A stretch of DNA of 64,000 nucleotides from Ulota crispa (Eukaryota > Streptophyta > Bryopsida > Orthotrichales > Orthotrichaceae). The notes under the pieces were generated by a model that ran no database searches, had not been told where the DNA came from, and saw only the letters and a program-made list of their open reading frames with translations. The stretch's first letter is position 1, and each line of letters begins with the position of its first letter. A program made the translations under genes and the position numbers. Of the stretch, positions 11,827-21,368 are shown in pieces. The stretch lies in assembly GCA_963920765.1 (NCBI GenBank), contig OY987246.1, forward strand, positions 21,285,428 to 21,349,427. The letters run 5' to 3'.

Positions 11827-12404
11827 AATTAGAGTTTGGGGAGAATCGACAATCTATCTAATGTTAGCCGGTTAAAAATGCAAAAGACTAGTTGAAACTT
11901 GACACCACACAAAAGAAAATTGGCTTCATTTTTCAAAAACAAAAAATATAGAATGTTGTTGCAATATGAATATAAAAAACATCTATTGTAATGCTTATGA
12001 AAAATCAATTAAAAATGAAAAATGTTAGATTTTAGTTAGTGAAGTTAAGTTGTTTCCTTGAAAAATCTATCATATGATGTTTGGAAAATTACTAATTTCG
12101 ATAGTAACCATCAAGGTTTCATTTAATTTGGATAGTGCAAAAAGCAATCCTTGCTAGAGTGACAAAACAATTCACATCCATGGACATGGATGCCATTTAC
12201 AAAATGTAGATGAAAGCTTATTTCTTCATCTAATAAAGTTTACATTCATTCAATAAAAACAAATTTATCTTGAGGTTGTGAAGCAATTCAACAATTTCAT
12301 CCACCAGAAAGAAAGTATCTTGTCAACTATTTGTTAATAAAATTTGTGTTGCTAGAAGTCAGACACTTTTGGACCTTTGGTCCCCTTTTACAACAAGAGG
12401 TTAA

Positions 12405-13658
12405 CCTTTAAATGTCCCATGGAGATAGTAGATACGTTGTTGTATAAATTAGAAGAAAACGTTGGTAAATCTGACTAATACCAAATGACTTACTATCCTA
12501 AATGACTGCACAACAACAACAAAGCGACTCTGGTCATGGCTGAACTTGTAGCAACTGTAGTATAGTTGTTTCTTTGACTTGGAGGATGAGGTTTGTTGTG
12601 TACATTTTGGGATGAACGATCTTGGGTCCATGATCAGATGAAATTTTTGTTGCCATCAGAGCAATCTGACATCTTTGACTTTAAGTTGTATGTGAATCAT
12701 ATGAATAAACAATTCATTCTTTTTTACTACTAGAGTGTAACTATAGAACGATTATAAAACGACTCTACATGTAATTAAATTAAATAATTAATAAATTTTA
12801 TATTTAAGCTATCCTCTCCCAATACCATTTTTATTTTGGTTGGAAGTTGTGCACATTGATGAGTGGTGTCCTAGTTGTTCTACAATCATTGTTAGTGTTG
12901 GAGTGCTACATCTGATTCTTTTAAATTATGGACTATATTGATGCACTTGTATTGTAGATGCAATGTATTTCTTCTTCTCAATTGAACTATTTTGCCACTT
13001 GTAATACATTTTTGAGCCTTTCATATTCAAATTTGATCATGAAAACAACTAGGCCATTACCACCACTAAATAACTAGTTGACTGTGAATTGACTTGATAT
13101 TAACAACACAACAACTACAAGACTAAGCACCGACTTTACATTGACTCAACACCTACAAGACTATACACCAACTACTAAGCAACTACAAATTGACTTAGTT
13201 ACTCTTGTAGTTGTGTATTTGTTATGTAGTTATTTTAGTCCAATCTTTTATTGCTTGCCTTCTCTTGAGCTGCTTAAAATGTCTGGAGTAGCTCATCTCA
13301 TCAATATTAACAATGAGTACATTACGTAAACTGCAAATAAGCAAATGTTCACTAATACCTTACACATGCTAAGAAGTCCTCTTCAGCAGACAATTCAATA
13401 ACACCTACTAGAGAAGGTTTACAAAACAAGAAAGGTCATGCTCTTCCTATTCCAATTCTAACCAACTATTTAAAAGGGGTGTATTTTTATTAACTCACTA
13501 AACTATAGGTGTAGGGATTTAATCATATTTTAGATTTACATGAATTATAGTGAGATCATTATAATCTTCACCAATTATGTGTTAGTTGTATCTTAGTTGT
13601 ATTTGAGTCATAAATTCAATTATTATTATTGTTATTGTTATTATTATTGTTATTATTA

Positions 13659-13719
<61 letters not shown>

Positions 13720-13995
13720 TACTATCATTGTTATCATTATAAACAACAATATAAAAGCTACAATTAAAGCTCTTTGAAAGCTAAAAAAATTCTATTTCAT
13801 AATTTTGATTATTTTTTAAAGATAGAAGACAAAAATAAAAAGAATATGACTTGTTTAAAAAAAGAAATTTTAACACTTTCTATATTCCAACCACTTTGTT
13901 GATCTCAAATGTAATATAGGTGTGGATCCATATCAAATACAAGAAAAATACTTTGTATTGTATTGGCTGTAAAGGGTCTTTTAGACGTTTAAGGG
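12405..13995. mobile_element. TTAA-flanked segment, candidate larger element (~1.6 kb)
   Basis: TTAA occurs at 12401-12404 and 13996-13999. The ends are CCTTTAAATGTCCCA and, inverted, CCCTTAAACGTCTAA (about 11 of 15 matching). The right ~120 bp is homologous to the left end of 3331-3563. It contains the ATT microsatellite. No transposase was recognised, and the distance between ends makes chance pairing possible. Confidence 0.4.
13619..13737. repeat. (ATT)n microsatellite
   Basis: About 120 bp of near-perfect TTA/ATT trinucleotide repeats with occasional GTT and ACT variants. Confidence 0.95.
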
Positions 13996-13999
13996 TTAA

Positions 14000-16083
14000 A
14001 GAGGTGTAAACAATCAATGAGGTTGCAATAAATCACATTTAATGACTCACAATTGAAGGAAAAGAGGACTTTTGTATGAAAAGAAGCTACAAGTAGTGGA
14101 GGCTTTGTATCTAAAAAGCTATCATGAGGAAGTTTGAGTAGGTACCTTTCATAGCATTGAAGTTTCTTAACAAAGCATAAAAGAATTTGCATGTGTTAAA
14201 AAATCAAGGCACCACACCAAATCACAACAATCCAAGGACATCAACAAAGTATCACCAAAAGATTATGGAATCCTCTAACTAGAGGTGCCTTGGCCTTTCC
14301 AAGCAAGTGATTGAAGGGCAGCCTCATGAAGACTTGCATTTCCAGCTGCAATCACTTCAATTCCAACTTCACCTACAAAACCACAAAGCCAAGCCCAAGC
14401 CTATTTAGACCATAGGTTATGCCACATTAAGTTAGATACTAGTATAGAGGCACATGCTATGCACAAGTATTAGCAAATGTCTCACCTAGATGGGCGAAGG
14501 AGAATTTTTAGAGTGCTTTGATTTGAATGAGAACTAAAAGTGATTTCAATCTTTCATACACAATCCTAAACAAATTCATCAATAAACATATTGAGAAAAG
14601 GTTTGCAAGCATCACCAGCCTCAAACATCCACATACCTTAGGTTAAGTCTAGATTAACCGTTCTTCAAAAACAATAAAAATGCTTTGTGAATGCAACATC
14701 TTTGATTCTCACCTCACTTTGAAACATTCCTAAAATGTAGAGGAACTAAACAATTGTGCGTGACGACTTTGACACGCTTTGACAAAAGAGTCCAAGAATA
14801 AACTTACTGTATCTACACCAACCATTAGTCAATGCACTTCATGAGCTAATTGTTTGAAGAATCCAGATATATCTTTTTGAAAAAAATTAGTTCAAAATGA
14901 CATGAATGGCAACAAAATAAACGTCACCTAATTACGACAAATAATAGAATATCTCCCTCAATCACCATGGCCCCGGAAAATCCAACTTATGCCTTCACAA
15001 TCCGGAATCACAATAGTTAAATATGGCAATGTCTTTAAAATATGAACAAAATGACCACATATTTGGGCGTTTTTGAGTTACAGCCAAGAAGAAATGCTAA
15101 AGCCAACATGCATTATGTAACCTTAGTTATAATCTCTCTAATTCCAATTGCACTACTGCTATAGATCTGCTATTCTTAAGTACCACCATTTTAGTGTATT
15201 GGCGCATGAATTTGCATAAGCGGCAAAAACAACTCAAAGTGCCCCAAATCTGACTTTCTAGAATGGGTAGCTACAGCAAAGAACTCAAACTTTGAGAGGC
15301 TCTAGAAAGGTGGAGCAAATGTATTAATCAATAAATCCAAGTTTTCACTGCATTATAAACATTTGTGATAAATGTTTAAGCTCCAATAGACAAAACAATT
15401 GTCATAATTGAGGGGTATTTGGTGCTTGGAGTGCTATTTATGGATTCAAATTCCACCAGAAAGTTTTAGAAGAATTTGGAAAAAGACATGGTTAGAGGGT
15501 GTTTGGTGTTCTATATCTATGGCATCTTTTGTTGCTTCAACTCATACCAAAAATTCTGGAAGGTTCTAGAAAAGGGTGCACCTAGGGTAATCCTCCCACT
15601 TAATAGTATAGATAGACTATCCAAAGTACATAAGTAATAATCTTAATAACCTAGAAATTGCTTTGCTTTGGTTTAAATACCCTTGGAAGATACTTAAAAA
15701 ACATCCAAGGATATGTTCAATTCAAAATACATGCAATACCTTGGAAAAAAAAAAGCAAAATATTGACAAAATCTCTAATTTTTAATTACTTAAAGAGTCC
15801 ATATTTACATGAATAGTTAGTAACTAATTAAGTGTATCATGATATTATTTTCCTTCACTTTAAGAATTCCGCATATGCAGAGTGCGATTTTTTTTTTAAA
15901 CATTATAGAGTTGTGGTGAGATCACTCTGCATGCACTAGCCTGTTGAAATCAGTTATTTGTCACTATGTATTATTTTCTTATGCAATCATTCCAGAATAT
16001 TTGTAAAATACTACAGAACAGACAGTTTACAGCTCCATTTTCATTCAAAGATTAGTGAACCTAAACATTTAGCCAAGTCATGC
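14000..16083. other. intergenic downstream of HISN7, nothing recognised
   Basis: No frame on either strand shows recognisable motifs. The right part should contain the 3' untranslated region of the minus-strand HISN7 gene. A short direct repeat (aagtcatgctt) occurs at 16076-16097 at the inferred stop codon. Confidence 0.4.
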
Positions 16084-19000
16084 TTAAGTCATGCTTACAT
16101 TAGCTAATTGAAAGCATAAGATTAGTTCCCTAACAACAGTATCCACAATCTTCACATTATTATCTCCAAGAGAGATACTCCCTCTGTCCACTTTTGAATT
16201 GTTCGGTAACGTAAGATTAACGTAAGTTTTGATACTTATCGTTAAATTGAGAGTAAATAGTTTAGTAGGGTTTGTGTAACTAAATAATGTATAAACGTCA
16301 AAATAAAATTGTCATTTCCTTTCTTTGGACCAATGTTTTGACAACTCATCTAGACTACACAAAACCATGATTTTTTTGACAGGTCAACCCAGACAGAATG
16401 AGTACTATTGATTCCAAAAGCTGCAGCAAGCAAGCAAAACAATCTATGTTGCCAATGGAAGGTTGGAAAATGGTACCAATTTCAGGCAGCCAACGTAGCT
16501 TTTGACCATCCCAGTTGGTCATTACACCTCCTGCTCCCTCCACCACTGGAACTAAAGCCAGATAATCGTATGGCTATCACAACAACAACAACAACAACAA
16601 CAAACATTTAAAAACAACAAACAACTATAAAGATAGACTTAATCATTGAAAGGGAAGTATAAGATGGTGCAAATTACTCCCTCTGTTCCTCTGAAAAGCT
16701 CCAAAATAAACACATTTCTTGTACCACTAAAAGCCTCCCTGTTGCTGATTTCAAATGCTAAGAAAGCTCTTGCCATGTTCAATGATCTCATGGGGGCAAG
16801 TTAAGCAATTAGAGAGCATTCCTCTCCTAGCAAGATTGGCCTTGCCATATGAGGTACCATTGTTGCTACTAATCTTTAAATCATCAATAATGAGGAGCTG
16901 GCAGCGTGCACAAATATGGTACTTTCTGCATGTAATTTGGGTGCCCAAACGGCGACATCAAAGCTAGAGATTTTGCATACATTTGATAGATGGTATATTG
17001 ATTCTAAAATGCATTTGTCACTAGCACGAAGGCTAAAAACACAGTTAGTCCTTCGCAAGGAAGCTTTCTGGACGTTTTTAGAGGGACAGAGGGAGTATAA
17101 GTAAAGAAGTACCTTCAGTCCAGACTCAACGACTAGATCGACGTGGCCGGCTGCCAATAGTCCATAGGCATAGCAGTCACAACCATACAGAGGAACCTTC
17201 ACCTGAGAAAGACAACTTGGTCAGGTTCTTTTAAGTTCAATAGACTAGGAAATAGAAACCAAGGACATGGTTATCATAACTAATTCACAAGTTAGTTCCT
17301 GCTTTGCCACTTCAGCTTAATTCCTATTATTACTAGAAATGGCATATTCATGTTAAAACCAGCAGCTGATCCCTTCAAAATTTACTTGTTGGTACCTGAT
17401 CTATGAAATACAATGTCCAAGCATAGGATCTTGAGAATTACCTAAATATCCTCAAATTTTTGGTAGTTGACTTTGAGTACGCTAAAAGAGCATAATCGTC
17501 AAAGTTTCAGATTTTAGCATTGAGCAATATCGCTTTTGACCTTGAGGATAAGTTTATGGACGTGAATATCATTGGTTACATATTTTCTGAATTATAGTGG
17601 GATGTAAGAGGAATTAGGATTTATTGAGACTCTGCCATATTCTGCATCGGCATGATAAGCTTGTCTTTATTCTTTAGGCAATACCAAAGAATAAATGACT
17701 ATAATTGCAAAAATAAGATTTCTTAAGCAGCGTAGGAAATGTATGCTACCTCATTCCGAACCCGAATAAAAGCTTCTTCTGCGTCTCCAGCGAACAGATG
17801 AGGGCTAGTTGTGTACCTGGCTCCACGTCAACAACAATTATTCAGGAATATTCAGGTCTAAATGAGAACCTGAAAACTACGTGATTCACAGAGTGAAAAA
17901 ACCAACCGGAAATAAAAGGAGAAAGAACTAAGAAGTAAGAAGAGCTTATTATAAAAAGTATTTAAATAGCGTGAAGTGATGTTGACAGTGCAAAACTAGT
18001 GCCAGGAATGTAGGTCAAGGACCACAAGAATTCCCATCAACAGAGCACAAAAACAGTGGAAAAATGCATACAAGTAAGAATCCTTGAGCAAGGCGGTATC
18101 ACGAGTTTGAATCTCAACTCCATTCAAAGTAGTAGCTCTGCCCTGAATTCCCAGCCACCGCTCCTGCAGCACTGGCTGATCAATGACGCCAAGCACCTGA
18201 ATCGCACTAACAATCAACGTCATCAACTGAGGCAATGCATCTAAAATACCATTCAGGGTATAACATCAAAACTCAAAATTCTCTTAAGCGATAACACCAT
18301 CCTCTCTGTCGTTACATAGAGAATGTTAGTGATAAATGAAGCCAGATGAATAACCTCAATCACAAGTCAGTGAACTTTGACAGCTTAACAAAGAGTTTGA
18401 ATCGAAAATTCTTGAGAAAAGAGGCAATTACAATGAATGAATCTTACTGGAATTCCTTTATGCATTAGAGCAATGAGTGTGCCGAAGACTGGCTTCCCTG
18501 CACATTCCCACAAAGTGAGTTGCAGGGAGAAATCGTTTCCTACTTTTTGAAAAATCAGCAAACCAACCGTGAATACATACATAGCAAACCTCCAGAAATT
18601 TGACTCCATTTACAGGCAATTTTCACATAAAAGGTGAAGGATTGTAAACTATTTAAGGAGCTGATCTCATCTACTATTGCCAAATGCTTGGTACCAACAG
18701 CAACTCATGCAATTTCAAAGTAGAAGGTTTAGGGCAACCAGAGATGAGCTGTTAACAGGTTTTACTTTAGGGAAAATTTCAAGGATATCCTTGAAGGTTG
18801 AAATATTTACATAGATACCCCCTGCTTTTTCAGAAATTACACAAATATCCTTGAAACATAAGTTTTTAGGCATTTATTTGTTGTGCTTGTACTTCCTTCG
18901 TGACCAATGTTGAAGAAGGGAATGCCTGAAAATTTTGGTCCATGTGTAATTTCTGAAAAAGCAGGGGTATCTACGTAAATAGTGCAAACTTCAGGGGCAT

Positions 19001-20471
19001 CCATGAAATTTTCCCTTAATTTTATCTCAACAGATTTCTGCTTTGGATCCACAGATCTCACCTCATCTCTACACTGATCTCCGAAAATTTACACTCTACA
19101 TATGTTTAAGTGATGGAAAGAATGTCCTCTACATTAATGCTGGTGAAGGCAATGTGTACATTTCAAATTCCTTGGAGGGACTTACCAGTGATGAAACTCT
19201 TGGTGCCATCAATGGGGTCAAGCACCCAAACATAATCCGCACCTTCAACAGGAACTGTCAATCCCCATTCCTCACCAAATCTGCATAAAAACCCTTCACT
19301 TTAGCATACAAAAGTACAGAGTCAGCAATAAGATAACCAAGGCTACACCGTTCATTCTATGTCGTCCATGATGTGACTATTTCTCTCTTTGTTGCAAAGC
19401 TTGTCCATCAAGAGATACAGTAATACCTGGTGATCAAACCAACCTCAGAAACAGTGCATCATACACTTGATAACAGCGTTTTGGTCAGGAACTGCAAAAC
19501 CCTAAATCCCAGTGGCTACAGCAAGAGTTTCTTACATAGAATGTGATGGGCAAAGCTCACCCAGTAACTCACGCATTGCTAGCTCAGCGCTTCGATCAGC
19601 AATTGTAACAGGGCCTGCATGCCACACAAACACTCAGAGACACACAACAGAAAAACCACCTAAACCCTAATCTGGCACAAAAATTGTATTATCTTAAACC
19701 CTAATTTTTCTCTGATTTCGTCAAGAAGACTGTATATGTATGTGTGTGAAAAGAGAGAGCGGGGTGGGGGATATGCACACTCAAGTCAGGCTTGTCAATG
19801 ATCTAAAACTTGGACCTGAAATACATCAAGTTCCCAAACCCTAATCTGGCACAAAGAAAATAGTCTCTTAAACCCTAATTTTTCTCTAGTTTCTTTAAGA
19901 AGACTGTGTATGCATATGAGTGAAAAAAAGGTTTAGAGATATGCTCACCCAAGTCAGGCTTGTCAATGATCTGAAACTCATACCTGAAGTACGTCAAGGT
20001 CCCAAACCCTAATCTGGCACAAAGAAATTATTCTCTTAAACCCTCATTGTTCTCTGGCTTCTTTAAGAAGACTGTGCATGCATATGAGTGAAAAAAAGGT
20101 TTAGAGATATGCTCACTCAAGTCAGGCTTGTCAATGATCTGAAACTTGGACCTGAAGTACTTCATGGTGATTTCACGTGCAGTATCGGCAAGCTTATGAA
20201 CCACCTCCACAAACTGGTCCATAGACTCATCAGACACAGGAGCCTCAACCGCCATGCTCGCACAAATACGACGCAAGCTCAGGTCTCGCTCTCTTCGCAC
20301 AATGGAACTCTTGGACAAGAAAACTGAGAGTGAGGAATCAAAACTAAAACTGCAAACCTTGATTGCCTTAGTTCTTCTCCATGGTGCTGTCAAGACACTC
20401 GCTTCCAATCGTGGAGACGACACGGAAGAATTCGAGAGAGAAGGAAGGTGAGAGATCGTCGACATTGTCAT
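16084..20471 (-). CDS. HISN7: bifunctional-type histidinol-phosphatase / inositol monophosphatase-like (HISN7/IMPL2), last exon interrupted by a MITE
   Basis: Removes phosphate from histidinol phosphate in plastid histidine synthesis, or acts on inositol monophosphate-like substrates. My exons: 20117-20471, 19561-19614, 19467-19491 (25 nt, inferred), 19186-19280, 18448-18497, 18072-18196, 17750-17816, 17113-17202, 16477-16573, and a last exon starting at 16420. An Ser/Arg-rich plastid-type leader is followed by YFRSKFQIIDKPD, PVTIADRSAE, the metal-binding DPIDGTKSF (about residues 166-174), GVIDQPVLQERWLG, YGCDCYAYGL and PYDYLALVPVVEGAGG, the last holding the second metal aspartate. Without the MITE at 16178-16402 the exons total 1068 nt (355 aa; the Arabidopsis protein is ~346) and end in a conserved-looking GD..V...V segment. 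Read straight through, the frame stops at ~16350 inside the MITE. The start could be either of two near ATGs (20471 or 20465). Confidence 0.88.
16178..16402. mobile_element. Stowaway-like MITE inside the HISN7 terminal exon (225 bp)
   Basis: Ends CTCCCTCTGTCC and, inverted, CTCATTCTGTCT, with TA on each side (16176-16177, 16403-16404), as in Stowaway elements. Deleting the element plus one TA joins the two halves of the last HISN7 exon in frame. On the gene strand it supplies GTACTC at its upstream edge and CAGAG near its downstream edge, which together could act as splice sites. TIR similarity beyond ~12 bp is weak. Confidence 0.65.
16578..16604. repeat. (ACA)n microsatellite
   Basis: About nine ACA/CAA units directly upstream (gene strand) of the acceptor of HISN7 exon 16477-16573, so on the gene strand it is a TTG/GTT repeat in the polypyrimidine region. 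Confidence 0.85.
16677..17095. mobile_element. Stowaway-like MITE, copy F1 (419 bp), in a HISN7 intron
   Basis: Begins CTCCCTCTGTTCCTCTGA, ends ..TTAGAGGGACAGAGGGAG, with TA on both sides (16675-16676, 17096-17097). An inverted copy of identical length lies at 42127-42545, and a 604-bp variant at 58763-59366. The end is ~17 bp from the 5' splice site of the exon at 17113. Interior frames resemble each other between copies but match no transposase I know. Confidence 0.85.
18770..19015. mobile_element. Mutator-like long-TIR MITE, copy G1 (246 bp), in a HISN7 intron
   Basis: Inverted arms of ~100 bp begin GGGAAAATTTC and carry TACATAGATACCCCCTGC and TTTTTCAGAAATTACACA. Flanks tttacttta (18761-18769) and ttaatttta (19016-19024) match 7 of 9. 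Other copies: 22720-23048, 46570-46881, 50649-50954 and 56366-56687. Confidence 0.85.
19660..20165 (-). repeat. 168-bp tandem triplication crossing the end of HISN7 exon 1
   Basis: Three copies (splice-donor points at 20116, 19948 and about 19780) contain the coding end of exon 1 (..FQIIDKPDL), its 5' splice site and part of the intron with aaaccctaatctggcac. The middle copy keeps an open reading frame (YFRYEFQIIDKPDL) and a good GTGAGC donor. The left copy has an in-frame TAG and a GTGTGC donor. Confidence 0.8.
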
Positions 20472-21368
20472 TCAAGTGAGGTAAAAGCTCACATCTAACG
20501 ATTGGTCATATGCACAAAAAAATTCACTTCGGCCTCTCCTGCAAATATTCCAACTACCGCAGACCTAAAATACTGCTACCTGCTTTATATTTGCAGCAAT
20601 TTTGACTGAAAGCAGTTGAAGAACGCAACTTACAATGCTCCTATCTGAAAACTCAAAAAAATCGTTACTAAACCATGGCTGGGTCTTCCTGTGACTGAAA
20701 CCCTAACCCTAATTTAGCAAGTTGAGTAAATCCGGGAACCCATTTGTCTGAATACTTCTTTGAGACTGTGGCCGTGAACTGTTTGTGTGTCAATAAGTTA
20801 ACTCGCGCTCAACTTGCCCCGTTTTTGTTGATCCGTAACTAAACCGTGTGCTTGGTGAAACCCTAACCCTAATTTAGGAAGTTGAGTAAGTCTGGGAACC
20901 CATTGTCTGAATACATCTTTACGACTGTGGCCGTGAATTGTTTGTGTGTTGATGACTCTTTTGCGGTTGAAATGCCCCGTTTTTGTTGATCCGTTACTAA
21001 ACCGTGTGCCTGGTGAAACCCTAACCCTAATTTAGCAAGTTGAGTTAGTCTGGGGAATCCATTATCTGGATACTTCTTTGGAACCGTGCCTGTAACCTTT
21101 TTGTGTGCTAGTGACTCTTTCGCGGTTGACTTGCCCCATTTTTGTTGATTCGTTGCTAAACCGTGTGCCTGGTGAAACCCTAACTCTAATTTTAGCACGT
21201 TGAGCAAGTCTGGGAATCCATTATCTGGATACTTCTTTGACACTATGCCCGCAAATTTTTTTGTGTTATTGACTCTTTTCGCGGTTAACTTGCCTCGTTT
21301 TTGTTGATTCGAGCCGTTCAGCTTTTCGCTTGGATTCAAGTTGCAAATCTGTTAGTCTCATTTTCACC
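20472..21368. promoter_or_regulatory. divergent promoter region of HISN7 and the cyclophilin, rich in telo-box motifs
   Basis: About 0.9 kb separates two divergent starts. It holds four copies of a ~159-bp tandem unit (landmark gaaaccctaaccctaattt at 20697, 20857, 21015, 21174). AAACCCTA telo-boxes are a known promoter element of plant housekeeping and translation genes. The repeat means several equally spaced telo-boxes lie upstream of both genes. Transcription starts cannot be placed from sequence. Confidence 0.6.
20690..21330. repeat. ~159-bp tandem repeat, four copies
   Basis: Landmark spacings are 160, 158 and 159 bp. Copies share ccgtgtgcctggtgaaaccc, cttctttgagactgtggcc and ttgccccgtttttgttgat. 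On the minus strand the period of 53 codons leaves a 156-codon open frame (20869-21339) of three 53-residue repeats with a KYPDNGFP core. Confidence 0.85.

Noticed and set aside
12405-16083. Search for degraded retroelement coding sequence
   Set aside because: No reverse transcriptase, integrase or protease motif and no long terminal repeats could be recognised on either strand.
16876-17202. 108-codon minus frame and its relative at 42041-42361, considered as transposase remnants
   Set aside because: Both lie in Stowaway-like MITEs and overlap a true HISN7 exon in one case; no DDE/D motif pattern is visible.
20869-21339. 156-codon repeat frame as an annotated protein
   Set aside because: The frame is explained by a tandem repeat period divisible by three in a promoter region; kept as a finding only.
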